DNA of 64,000 bases. Source: Flavisolibacter longurius (GTDB lineage Bacteria > Bacteroidota > Bacteroidia > Chitinophagales > Chitinophagaceae). Position 1 is the stretch's first letter. The number at the start of each line of letters is the position of its first letter. Below the pieces are notes generated by a model that did no database searches, was not told where the DNA came from, and was given only the letters and a program-made list of their open reading frames with translations. The stretch covers positions 62,001-126,000 of the forward strand of contig JABUMY010000018.1 of NCBI GenBank assembly GCA_013327885.1, written 5' to 3'. Below are positions 8,130 through 15,365 of this stretch, one piece after another. Position numbers and translations under genes: made by a program.

Positions 8130-9290
8130 CTACTCATCCTCTTCCACCTTGCTATTACCATAATCGCCAAACGCATCGTAAAGCTTTTTGGCAACGCTGT
8201 ACACCAGGCGGTTGTAGCGGTTTGATAGGATGATTACCGTTGCTTCTTCAGGCAGGCGTGAAAAGGCCGTGTTGAAGCCATGCCAGTGTCCGTTGTGATA
8301 GACCACTTTCTTGTTTTCCTTCTCCGGATAAAAAAGCAGGCGCCAGCCCAGCCCGTAATTGTGCACGCCGGGTTTTTCGTTGCTGTACGCCGTATAGGCA
8401 GAGTCCAGGGTTTCCTGCCGCAACACTTTGCCAGCACCGATTGCCTGGTCCCACTTAAGGAGGTCGCGGGGCGTGGAATAAATATTTTTATCGCCGTACG
8501 GACCGTCCGAAAAATCAAGAGCCCACACAGCGTTATTGGCCTGGAATGAAAGCATGTACTTTTCCTGCTCGTTCCGGTCGATTACAAACGTATGCTGCAT
8601 GCCCAGTGGCTTAAAAAAGGTTTTTTGCATGTAGCTGGGAAACGATTCGCCGGTTACTTTTTCCACGATCAGCGCCAGCAAAACAAAATTGGTGTTGCAG
8701 TATTGGAAACGCCGGTCCGGGCTGGCTGCTTTGGCAGGTTTCCATTGGATCATAGCGTTCAAAATATCGCTGTTGGTGGCCTGCTGCTGCCGGTTCCAGC
8801 CACCGTGTTCCATAAAATAAAGGTATTCGGGCAAGCCGCTGCGGTGATTGAGCAGGGACTTTACCGTAACGCCAGGATAAGGAAAACCCGCAAACCACTT
8901 GGTCACCTCATCCTCCATCTGCAGCTTACCTTCTTCCCAAAGTTTCAGCACGGCAGCGGCGGTCATGGTTTTACCGGTGGAAGCGATCTGGAATGGCGTT
9001 TCGGCCGTGATGCTGTCCATGCCTTTTATACGGGGATCTTTCAGGCCAATGTATTTTTCATAGACCACCTGGCCTTCTTTGGCTACCAGGATGGCGCCAT
9101 TGAACGAACCACGCAGCAGGTTCTTCTGCAAAATCTCGTCCACCGAATCGTGGTATTTTTTAACCTCTGCCTCGGAAAGAGCCGGCACAGGGGCTGCGGT
9201 TTCACTGGCCAGTACGGGAGCATCATCTTTCTGTGAATGGCAACTGGTTAGGGCAGCAACGAGTACTAAAATTAAAATCCTGTTTTTCAA
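8130..9290 (-). CDS. Serine hydrolase, beta-lactamase/class C-like, lipoprotein
   Basis: 386 residues with a lipoprotein signal peptide (hydrophobic run then LTSC, lipidated Cys17). The beta-lactamase-fold motifs are visible: SxxK at S104-T-G-K107, YxN as YCN in RFQYCNTNF, and HNGHWHGF in place of the KTG triad, as usual in penicillin-binding-protein-like esterases and peptidases of family S12. Probably a periplasmic or surface-anchored D-aminopeptidase/esterase rather than a resistance enzyme; substrate unknown. Divergent from serA. Confidence 0.88.
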   Translation of the reverse strand: MKNRILILVLVAALTSCHSQKDDAPVLASETAAPVPALSEAEVKKYHDSVDEILQKNLLRGSFNGAILVAKEGQVVYEKYIGLKDPRIKGMDSITAETPFQIASTGKTMTAAAVLKLWEEGKLQMEDEVTKWFAGFPYPGVTVKSLLNHRSGLPEYLYFMEHGGWNRQQQATNSDILNAMIQWKPAKAASPDRRFQYCNTNFVLLALIVEKVTGESFPSYMQKTFFKPLGMQHTFVIDRNEQEKYMLSFQANNAVWALDFSDGPYGDKNIYSTPRDLLKWDQAIGAGKVLRQETLDSAYTAYSNEKPGVHNYGLGWRLLFYPEKENKKVVYHNGHWHGFNTAFSRLPEEATVIILSNRYNRLVYSVAKKLYDAFGDYGNSKVEEDE

Positions 9291-9401
9291 AAGACACTGA
9301 TTAAAGAGTGCAAAAGTGGGTAAAAATATTTTCTAAATCCTTACAAATAAAGGTCCAGTCGCAAAAATAACAGCAGCACATGGTTATTTCACAACTTACT
9401 G

Positions 9402-9409
9402 CATCTTTG
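9402..9409 (+). promoter_or_regulatory. -7 box immediately upstream of serA
   Basis: CATCTTTG (one mismatch to TAnnTTTG) ends 4 bases before the serA ATG, implying a leaderless or nearly leaderless transcript. Confidence 0.5.
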
Positions 9410-9413
9410 CGCC

Positions 9414-10643
9414 ATGGAAACCACGAGTTACCCAAGAGAAAGGATTAAAGTTTTACTGCTGGAAAACATCAGCGATACGGCCGTCAGGAATTTTACGCAG
9501 AACGGTTATGTTCAGGTTGAAAAGCTGACCAAAGCACTGCCCGAGAATGAACTCATTCAAGCGATCAAAGACATTCACCTGGTGGGCATTCGTTCTAAAA
9601 CACAGCTTACGGCCAACGTACTGAAGGCAGCAAAAAAGTTGCAGGCGGTTGGTTGCTTTTGTATTGGCGTCAACCAGGTTGACCTGCAGGCGGCCACCGA
9701 CTGTGGCATCGCCGTTTTTAATGCGCCCTATTCCAACACCCGTTCGGTAGCCGAGCTGGTGATCGGTGCATCGATCATGCTCATCCGCCGGATACCGGAT
9801 AAAAACAATGCTGCCCACAAAGGGGAGTGGCTGAAAGACGCCAAAGGCAGCTACGAATTGCGGGGAAAAACCCTGGGCATCATTGGCTATGGCAACATTG
9901 GCACCCAGGTAAGTGTGCTGGCTGAAAGCCTGGGCATGAAGGTGATGTTTTACGATGTGGAAACAAAACTTCCGCTGGGTAACGCAACAGATGCAAAAAC
10001 CCTGAAAGACCTCTTGTCGCAGGCCGATATTGTTACCCTGCACGTACCGGAAACGGAGCAAACCAAAAACCTGATCAACAAAAACAATCTTAAATACATC
10101 AAAAAAGGGTCGATCATCATCAACTATGCAAGGGGAGAGGTGATGGACCTACCGGCCCTGGCCAAATGTATCGAGTCGGGGCAGGTAGCCGGTGCCGCAG
10201 TGGATGTTTTCCCTGTGGAGCCTGAGAAGAACGGTGATGTCTTCCAGTCGCCGCTCCAGGGCCTGCCCAACGTATTGCTGACGCCACACATCGGCGGTTC
10301 TACGGAGGAAGCGCAGCAGAACATTGGCGAGGACGTAAGTAACAAGCTGCTCAACTACCTGGAGAAGGGAATAACCTTTGGTTCTCATACCGTGCCAGCA
10401 CTTTCGCTGCCGCCGCAGGCTGGGTCGCACCGCATCCTGCACATTCACCGGAACGTTCCCGGGGTGTTGTCGGCCATCAACGGCGAGTTGTCGCGACACA
10501 AGATCAACATCGTTGGACAGTACCTTAAAACAAATGAAACGATTGGCTACGTGGTGGTGGATGTGGACAAACAACTATCGAAAAAAGCCGAAAGCCTGCT
10601 TCGAAATGTTCCGGAAACCATTAAAGTAAGACTGCTTTATTAA
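9414..10643 (+). CDS. serA: D-3-phosphoglycerate dehydrogenase
   Basis: First step of serine synthesis: 3-phosphoglycerate to 3-phosphohydroxypyruvate with NAD. 409 residues, the E. coli-type length. N-terminal substrate domain, NAD-binding domain with GIIGYGNIGTQV, catalytic INYARGEV arginine region and LTPHIGGSTEEAQ with the catalytic His, then a C-terminal ACT domain (HRNVPGVLSAINGELS) for serine feedback. Ends in LLY as many SerA do. Followed by a terminator at 10736-10779. Confidence 0.95.
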   Translation: METTSYPRERIKVLLLENISDTAVRNFTQNGYVQVEKLTKALPENELIQAIKDIHLVGIRSKTQLTANVLKAAKKLQAVGCFCIGVNQVDLQAATDCGIAVFNAPYSNTRSVAELVIGASIMLIRRIPDKNNAAHKGEWLKDAKGSYELRGKTLGIIGYGNIGTQVSVLAESLGMKVMFYDVETKLPLGNATDAKTLKDLLSQADIVTLHVPETEQTKNLINKNNLKYIKKGSIIINYARGEVMDLPALAKCIESGQVAGAAVDVFPVEPEKNGDVFQSPLQGLPNVLLTPHIGGSTEEAQQNIGEDVSNKLLNYLEKGITFGSHTVPALSLPPQAGSHRILHIHRNVPGVLSAINGELSRHKINIVGQYLKTNETIGYVVVDVDKQLSKKAESLLRNVPETIKVRLLY

Positions 10644-10693
10644 TTGGTTAAACCTTTAGAATTGAATTCGGTCGTATAAATTAAATAAGCTTA

Positions 10694-10701
10694 TAAATTT
10701 G
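10694..10701 (+). promoter_or_regulatory. Orphan -7 box (TAAATTTG)
   Basis: Perfect TAnnTTTG match downstream of serA with no coding sequence before the terminator at 10736-10779; see the small-RNA finding. No good -33 box. Confidence 0.35.
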
Positions 10702-10735
10702 GCAATAGACTAAAAATCAGTCGCTTGAGTGTTTT

Positions 10736-10779
10736 AAATAAAAAGTCGCAGCGTTGTAAAACTTGTGACTTTTTTATTT
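10736..10779 (+). terminator. Terminator downstream of serA
   Basis: AAATAAAAAGTC and GACTTTTTTATTT form a long A/T-rich stem around a central loop, ending in a T run. Confidence 0.75.
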
Positions 10780-10821
10780 CCTGAACGAAAAACAACTAGC
10801 TCAACTTCTCACCCAAAAATA

Positions 10822-10845
10822 AATTTTCAGAAAATATTGAAAATT
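10822..10845. promoter_or_regulatory. Candidate operator 1 of the GbsR/MarR-type regulator
   Basis: AATTTTCA (10822-10829), 8-nt spacer, TGAAAATT (10838-10845): a perfect 8-bp inverted repeat 25 bases before the regulator gene. The core TTTCA-N8-TGAAA recurs at 11388-11405 before the next gene. Confidence 0.55.
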
Positions 10846-10870
10846 AGAAATAAACCATTTCCTTTGTGTT

Positions 10871-11371
10871 GTGAAACTGGAAGAAGCCAAAAGATCATTT
10901 ATTCAAACCTGGGCCCGGCTAGGCTCGGAGTGGGGCATCAACCGCACCATGGCGCAGGTACATGCCTTGTTGCTGGCGACGGATAAGTCCCTGAGTACGG
11001 ATGAAGTAATGAAAGAGCTGAGCATTTCCCGCGGCAATGCCCACATGAACCTGCGGGAGTTGATGAACTGGAACCTGGTGTATCGCGAAACAGTGGCCGG
11101 GGAGCGGAAAGAATTTTTCCGGGCGGAAAAAGACATTTGGGAGGTGGCGAAGCGTATTGCCCGGGAACGAAAACGCCGCGAAATTGAGCCCTTGTTACGA
11201 GAATTGTCGCAAATGCAACAGGTAGATGAGGACAGCCTGGAGGCTAAACAGTTTGTAAAAATGGTGCAGGACATTAACGGCTTTGCGGGCAAGATCGACC
11301 AGAGTGTGGAGACCATGCTGAAAGCGGATGAGAACTGGTTCTTTGGCGCCATCCTGAAATTATTGCGATAA
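10871..11371 (+). CDS. GbsR/MarR family transcriptional regulator
   Basis: 166 residues. A winged helix-turn-helix occupies roughly residues 25-90 (STDEVMKELSISRGNAHMNLREL is the recognition-helix region; RKEFFRAEKDIWEVA follows the wing), then an amphipathic dimerisation helix. The layout and ISRGNAHMNLR pattern fit the GbsR subgroup. GTG start; a TTCCTTTG -7-like box ends 5 bases upstream. It is followed by DCC and TIGR01777 genes, and identical inverted repeats sit before it and before the DCC gene, so it probably represses itself and that pair. The inducer is unknown. Confidence 0.85.
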   Translation: MKLEEAKRSFIQTWARLGSEWGINRTMAQVHALLLATDKSLSTDEVMKELSISRGNAHMNLRELMNWNLVYRETVAGERKEFFRAEKDIWEVAKRIARERKRREIEPLLRELSQMQQVDEDSLEAKQFVKMVQDINGFAGKIDQSVETMLKADENWFFGAILKLLR

Positions 11372-11387
11372 TTTTTTTTCTATAAAC

Positions 11388-11405
11388 TTTCAAAATTTCC
11401 TGAAA
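11388..11405. promoter_or_regulatory. Candidate operator 2 of the GbsR/MarR-type regulator
   Basis: TTTCA (11388-11392), 8-nt spacer, TGAAA (11401-11405), directly before the ATG at 11408. Same half-sites and same spacing as at 10822-10845. Confidence 0.5.
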
Positions 11406-11407
11406 AT

Positions 11408-12247
11408 ATGAAAAAATTAATAGAGCATGTGATCCTGTACGATGCCGCTTGTCCCATGTGCGACCTTTATACAAAAGGCTTTCAAACAGCCGGGATGCTG
11501 GACGAAAATGGCCGTTTGCCTTACCAGGATATGCCTGCCAATCTTGCCTGTTCAGTAAACATGGAACGGTCAGTGAACGAGATAGCCCTGGTCAATTCCA
11601 CTACCGGCAAGGTTTATTATGGCGTGGAGAGCCTGCTGCAGATCATTGTCCATTCGCTACCGGTTTTGAAGCCTTTGGCAAAAAATAAGGCATTCCTGTT
11701 TTTGGTAGATAAACTTTACAAAGCTGTGTCTTTCAACCGGCGGGTGATTTTACCTGCTGTAAAAAAGGAGATGCAGAATCCTGCCTTTGCCCCGTCTTTC
11801 AATGCCCGCTATCGGGCTGTCTACATCGTTTTTGCACTGGTGGTTTCAGCATTTGTACTGCACCGGTACAGCTTTTTCTTAAACGCCATTTTGCCAGCCA
11901 GCAGCTTTGGGCGGGAAGCGCTTATCTGTACTGGGCAGTTGGTTTGGCAAGGTGCCATGGTTTTTTTCCTGGACCGGAAAAAGTCCTGGGATTACCTGGG
12001 CAACCTTATGACCGTATCGCTGGCGGGCAGTCTTTTGTTGGGAGTTGTCATGGCGATTGGCGGCGTATTTGGCATTCAGGATGGCTTTTTCTACCTGGCG
12101 CTGTTCGGCCTTACGGTTAGCTTGATGCTGCTGGAACACATGCGCCGGGTGCGCCTGCTGGAAGTAAATGGGATGCTGAGTGCCACCTGGGTACTGTATC
12201 GCATTCTGGTTTTGATCATCCTTTATATGTTAGGTTATGCTGGATAA
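11408..12247 (+). CDS. DCC-family thiol-disulfide oxidoreductase-like membrane protein
   Basis: 279 residues. The N-terminal domain has YDAACPMCDLY with the paired cysteines C15 and C18 of the DCC (DUF393) family, although the family name motif DxxCxxC is kept. The second half (from about residue 135) has four hydrophobic segments, so it is a membrane protein with a thioredoxin-like cytosolic or periplasmic head. The substrate is unknown. Its stop overlaps the start of the next gene by 11 bases, indicating translational coupling, and it lies directly after operator 2. Confidence 0.75.
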   Translation: MKKLIEHVILYDAACPMCDLYTKGFQTAGMLDENGRLPYQDMPANLACSVNMERSVNEIALVNSTTGKVYYGVESLLQIIVHSLPVLKPLAKNKAFLFLVDKLYKAVSFNRRVILPAVKKEMQNPAFAPSFNARYRAVYIVFALVVSAFVLHRYSFFLNAILPASSFGREALICTGQLVWQGAMVFFLDRKKSWDYLGNLMTVSLAGSLLLGVVMAIGGVFGIQDGFFYLALFGLTVSLMLLEHMRRVRLLEVNGMLSATWVLYRILVLIILYMLGYAG

Positions 12248-13160
12248 AATTGTATTGGCCGGCGGAAGCGGCTATCTGGGGCAGGTTTTAGCCCATTACT
12301 ACAGGGACAAAGCAAAGAAGATCATTGTGTTAAGCCGGAAGGCGACGAAAAACAGGTGGCCAAACTGCGAAACGGTTCTTTGGAATGCAGCAACGCGGGG
12401 CGACTGGGAAATGGCGCTGGACGGCGCCGACCTGGTGGTGAATCTTTGTGGCAAGAACGTAAATTGCCGTTATACAGCGAAGAACAAAGCGGAGATCTTT
12501 CGGTCGCGGTTGGAGCCCACAGCCTTGCTGGGCAAGGCCATCGCTGAAGCTGCACATCCACCCGCGCATTGGATTAACCTGGCATCAGCCACCATTTACC
12601 GCCACGCCGAAGACCGTCCGCAGGATGAATGGGAGGGTGATACCGGCACCGGTTTTTCCGTGGAGGTTTGCCAGGCCTGGGAAGAAACCTTCTGGAAGGC
12701 CGAAACACCGGGCACCCGGAAAACGATCTTGCGGGTTGGCCTGGTGATGGGTGCCGGCGATGGCGTTTTCCCAAGATTAAAAGGGTTAGTGCTAACAGGC
12801 CTGGGCGGACACCAGGGAACGGGCCGGCAGAAAGTTTCGTGGATACACGAGCAGGATTTTGCCCGTGTGGTGAATTGGGTTTGGACGCATAAAAAGACCG
12901 GCGTTTACAACTGTACGGCGCCCGGCGTGGTGAGTAACCGTGAACTGATGCAAACGATACGGAAGGCTGTGGGCATCCCGGTTGGACTGCCAACACCGCA
13001 ATGTTTGTTGGAAATCGGCGCCAGGATCATTGGCACTGAAACCGAATTGGTACTAAAGAGCCGCTGGGTGAACCCAAAACGTTTGCTCGACGAAGGTTTT
13101 CAATTCCAGTTTGCAAAAGTGGATCATGCGGTACACGAGATTCTGAGTGCTGGCGGCTAA
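12237..13160 (+). CDS. TIGR01777-family epimerase/NAD-dependent oxidoreductase
   Basis: 307 residues. Extended SDR fold: N-terminal GGSGYLGQVLAHYY glycine motif, VVNLCGKNV, and C-terminal SRWVNPKRLLDEGFQF, the DUF1731-type tail typical of TIGR01777 (YfcH/SDR39U1) proteins. The substrate of this family is not known. It is coupled to the DCC gene. Similar DCC-TIGR01777-regulator groupings occur in Bacteroidota next to photolyase or carotenoid genes, but no such genes are present here. Confidence 0.85.
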   Translation: MLDKIVLAGGSGYLGQVLAHYYRDKAKKIIVLSRKATKNRWPNCETVLWNAATRGDWEMALDGADLVVNLCGKNVNCRYTAKNKAEIFRSRLEPTALLGKAIAEAAHPPAHWINLASATIYRHAEDRPQDEWEGDTGTGFSVEVCQAWEETFWKAETPGTRKTILRVGLVMGAGDGVFPRLKGLVLTGLGGHQGTGRQKVSWIHEQDFARVVNWVWTHKKTGVYNCTAPGVVSNRELMQTIRKAVGIPVGLPTPQCLLEIGARIIGTETELVLKSRWVNPKRLLDEGFQFQFAKVDHAVHEILSAGG

Positions 13161-13228
13161 AGGATTAATGCGGAATTTGTTGGTAAGCTCTGGCCTTTTA
13201 GGTTTTGGATTATTGCCTATAATTTATA
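13161..13228 (+). other. Start of an AT-rich accessory island, no gene seen
   Basis: Sixty-eight bases between the epimerase stop codon and the first island repeat. No hairpin or coding sequence. From here to about 15456 base composition shifts to AT-rich and the normal gene packing stops. Confidence 0.5.
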
Positions 13229-13291
13229 TTATGTTAAGTAAGCCCTTCCCGCACAAGGCTATGCTTGTTTTGATTTTTTTGCCCACGCACC
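13229..13291 (+). repeat. 63-bp direct repeat, copy A
   Basis: Begins TTATGTTAAGTAAGCCC and ends TTTTTTTGCCCACGCACC. Copy B (14661-14723) starts with the same TTATGTTAA and ends with the same TTTTTTGCCCACGCACC; the middle shares GCACA, GCTTGTT and TGA. The two copies are 1432 bp apart and bracket the 152-residue protein gene. Confidence 0.75.
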
Positions 13292-13457
13292 CTTGAGTGG
13301 TATTGTAGTAACCAATTGATTTATAGAAGCGTGTCATGGGTAATCCTCCTCTTATGTGTTTACTTTTTGTATGGCTTTGTTGGGGTTATCTGTATGTATG
13401 TTTTCTGTGTTCTGTTTTACTATAACTTAATTTCTAATTTTCATTGTCTATGTTTGT

Positions 13458-13472
13458 GTAACTTTATGTTAC
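13458..13472. repeat. Palindrome GTAAC-N5-GTTAC
   Basis: Contains TTATGTTAC, a version of the TTATGTTA core found at the ends of the island repeats (13229, 14661) and, inverted, at 14331 and 14492. Confidence 0.4.
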
Positions 13473-13473
13473 A

Positions 13474-13612
13474 AAAGAAAAGGCCGAAAGTGTTTGCACC
13501 ACTCCGGCCTTAGTTTGAGTTTTAGAACAACTGGCTTATTTCAATTACCAGTTTACAAATCGTCAGCATTGTGACGACCAAGCCCAGCACCTCCATGTTG
13601 GGCTTTCTTTTT
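13474..13612. ncRNA. Four-hairpin structured locus, candidate non-coding RNA
   Basis: Four separate hairpins follow each other: AGGCCG/CGGCCT with inner AGTG/CACT (13481-13510), AACTGG/CCAGTT (13528-13553), CGTCA/TGACG (13561-13575), AAGCCCA/TGGGCTT (13580-13605). Both ends look like terminators: TTTCTTTTT after the last on the plus strand, TTTTCTTTTG after the first on the minus strand. No protein of normal size covers it. I do not recognise an RNA family and the strand is unsure. A 24-codon hydrophobic reading frame lies inside it on the minus strand (13522-13596). Confidence 0.45.
13522..13596 (-). CDS. Possible 24-residue hydrophobic peptide (toxin-like)
   Basis: ATG at 13596 opens a frame starting MEVLGLVVTMLTICKLVI and ending ISQLF. 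It is one hydrophobic helix with a single Lys, like small type I toxin or holin-like peptides. The start codon lies in the loop of the AAGCCCA/TGGGCTT hairpin, and a minus-strand terminator (13510-13472) follows the stop. TAGATATG, one mismatch from the -7 box, lies upstream. May equally be a chance frame within a structured RNA. Confidence 0.25.
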   Translation of the reverse strand: MEVLGLVVTMLTICKLVIEISQLF

Positions 13613-13630
13613 GGGTTTTTGCTCATATCT

Positions 13631-13681
13631 ATAGTGTGTCATGCCCGCAGTTTGTCCGAAAAAATTTTACACTATTTTTTG
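13631..13681 (+). terminator. Possible terminator (ATAGTGT/ACACTAT then T run)
   Basis: ATAGTGT (13631-13637) pairs with ACACTAT (13669-13675), followed by TTTTTTG. The loop is long (31 nt), so the function is uncertain. Confidence 0.35.
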
Positions 13682-13752
13682 AGCCTTTTCAAAGTTACCG
13701 ATTCCTCTCATTACAACTGGGTTCACTTTTTAGCACCTTTTCGGCTATTTTT

Positions 13753-14211
13753 ATGGCTAACACCATAATTACAACCACCCTGCTTATGCTCTACAAGGAA
13801 TGGAAATTCTTAGCCTCCCATTATGTTTTAAGGATTTTGCGCAAACAAACAGGTTTCAGGCTTAACACTCCTGAAGGCAAAAAAATGCCCGACACCTACC
13901 GATGGATGACTATTTATCAAATCGAAGACAAAGCGCCTTTCTTTCTCTCAAAGGAAACCCTTTTTGATGCCGCTAAGACCATGTTCGTCAAATATCAGGA
14001 TGAAGACAACGAAGTGGATATGCTATTCAACGCAAACGACCTTTTTGATTCCGAGTTTAGGCTTCTTGACAAGGGGCTGACGGCAGCAAAAGAAGCTAAA
14101 TACCTGCGATCTTTTCTGCGTTGCTGGAAGATTATAATAGGGATGATTATTACTGCCGCAATTACTATATTAGGTCTAATAAAATTGCTACAGGAACTGA
14201 AAATCCTATAG
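13753..14211 (+). CDS. Hypothetical island protein with C-terminal membrane anchor
   Basis: 152 residues from the ATG at 13753 (MANTIITTTLLMLYKEW). Mostly charged soluble part, rich in Lys/Glu/Asp, then one strong transmembrane helix near the C-terminus (KIIIGMIITAAITILGLI). The frame is open to 13636, but the longer N-terminus would cross a hairpin and looks unlike protein. No family recognised. It sits alone between copies of the island repeats and is more AT-rich than the flanking core genes, which suggests horizontal transfer. Confidence 0.6.
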   Translation: MANTIITTTLLMLYKEWKFLASHYVLRILRKQTGFRLNTPEGKKMPDTYRWMTIYQIEDKAPFFLSKETLFDAAKTMFVKYQDEDNEVDMLFNANDLFDSEFRLLDKGLTAAKEAKYLRSFLRCWKIIIGMIITAAITILGLIKLLQELKIL

Positions 14212-14329
14212 CGACAAGAATACTTCCAATAAGCAACGCCAGCAGGATTAAGGCACACTCAATGGTATTACGCACTTTTGGAGACATACTGCAATTTGAT
14301 TAATTGACCCCGCTGCTTCTTTTCGCCTA

Positions 14330-14340
14330 TTTAACATAAA
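14330..14340. repeat. 11-bp inverted repeat partner (TTTAACATAAA)
   Basis: Exact inverted copy of TTTATGTTAAA at 14660-14670, which is the start of repeat copy B. Confidence 0.5.
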
Positions 14341-14382
14341 TCGGCCGAGGCTTCGCTCATGCTGTGGGAGGCATTCGCATCC

Positions 14383-14451
14383 AGGCTCCTATGCCTTGCT
14401 TTGCTTCGGCATTGACTAGCCCTTGCAGGGCTATACTCCGTGGATGAAAAA
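14383..14451 (+). repeat. Two-hairpin repeat, copy 1
   Basis: AGGCTCCTA, hairpin ATGCC/GGCAT (14391-14412), linker TGAC, hairpin TAGCCCT-TGC-AGGGCTA (14417-14433), tail TACTCCGTGGATGAAAAA. Copy 2 at 15366-15426 keeps the unpaired parts while both stems have changed on both sides, which points to selected structure. Confidence 0.65.
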
Positions 14452-14489
14452 AATGCAAAACAGCCGCCATCCGCACAAAAGCTAACTTA

Positions 14490-14673
14490 CTGTAACATAA
14501 TATAGAGTTATAAGCAAAGCCTACGGTCGTCTATATCAGTCCTGCGTGATGGTGCCGCCCTACATGAAGGATTTTTCAAACGCTAAGGAAATGAGATGTT
14601 AGCGTGTTTGAAAAATCCTTCATGTAGGGCGGCACAACCGGCTTCTCTTATAACTTCATTTTATGTTAAACAG
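14490..14673. repeat. 184-bp palindromic element with a 35/37-bp near-perfect hairpin core
   Basis: Core: 14552-14586 and 14599-14635 pair completely except for two extra bases in the right arm, around a 12-nt loop. Outer arms: 14490-14521 and 14640-14673 are also inverted copies (CTGTAACATAA against TTATGTTAAACAG, AGTTATAAG against CTTATAACT). A 25-base insertion lies only on the left side. Integron attC sites, MITEs and IS-end hairpins have comparable shapes; see findings. Confidence 0.65.
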
Positions 14674-14723
14674 GCGCTCCGCACAGGGCCCCTGCTTGTT
14701 CCTGAATTTTTTGCCCACGCACC
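14661..14723 (+). repeat. 63-bp direct repeat, copy B
   Basis: Partner of 13229-13291. It overlaps the right arm of the palindromic element and lies about 50 bases before the HEPN-type gene. Confidence 0.75.
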
Positions 14724-14771
14724 GCATAGCGTCGTAGAGCCGTGTTATATTTAGGGCAAACCAACTGTATT

Positions 14772-15332
14772 ATGAGCGAACAAGGACGAATGTCAGAAAT
14801 CACAATGCGGGGTCTTGTTATGACTACCTCCGTTGGCATAGAAGCTATTTTAACTACTATTATCCTGTTTTGTGGAGCACCATTAAACACGCAGAATGTA
14901 GAAGCCGAAGAATTTAAAATCAAAAGACTTGGCTTTTATGAAATAGCACAAAAGTCTAGAAAGCTGTTGAAGAAATACCATCCGGATTTACATAAAGAAA
15001 ATGTGCGCCTATTTAGTACGATTTTGAAGGTTGTAGATTTCAGAAATTGGTTTGCACATTGTCCGATTTTGTGGACAGACCTCAGGAAGCTAACCTTCGA
15101 AATTCAAGAAACCAAAGTTGATAAAAACGGCTTCGAGTATAACCATTATACGACTTACAGTTATCTACAGACAATGGCATATATACATTTTATTTACAAA
15201 CATGTACTCCCGGCTCTTAGTCGTCTTTCATCTGAAGTTCAAGCTCGGCTAAAAATTTCTCATCCGGCAATCTACACTGGTATACAAATGGCAAGTAATG
15301 AGCTTCGAGCCAAGACATCTTCCAAAGAATAA
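14772..15332 (+). CDS. HEPN-type putative ribonuclease of the island
   Basis: 186 residues from the ATG at 14772. A central all-helical region contains DFRNWFAHCP with R91-N92-x3-H96, matching the RNxxxH catalytic motif of HEPN RNases (toxins, abortive-infection and CRISPR-associated nucleases). The HEPN call rests on this motif and helical context only. No antitoxin or nucleotidyltransferase partner is adjacent, which is unusual for HEPN toxins. TATATTTA (14746-14753), one mismatch from the -7 box, precedes the gene. AT-rich composition and the flanking repeats suggest acquisition. Confidence 0.5.
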   Translation: MSEQGRMSEITMRGLVMTTSVGIEAILTTIILFCGAPLNTQNVEAEEFKIKRLGFYEIAQKSRKLLKKYHPDLHKENVRLFSTILKVVDFRNWFAHCPILWTDLRKLTFEIQETKVDKNGFEYNHYTTYSYLQTMAYIHFIYKHVLPALSRLSSEVQARLKISHPAIYTGIQMASNELRAKTSSKE

Positions 15333-15365
15333 TTCAGCTAATCATTTATCTTAAGAGAGCCTCCA

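Noticed and set aside
10871-11371. Classical MarR regulator of a multidrug pump
   Set aside because: Neighbours are DCC and TIGR01777 genes; motif fits the GbsR subgroup better.
13316-13513. Cys/Phe-rich 65-residue frame in the island
   Set aside because: Low-complexity T-rich region; the frame crosses a hairpin and has no start context.
14552-14635. Long hairpin as CRISPR repeat or phage attachment site
   Set aside because: Only two arms, no spacers, no integrase or cas gene.
14490-14673. Confident call of an integron attC site
   Set aside because: Longer than attC is known to be and no intI; kept only as a hypothesis.
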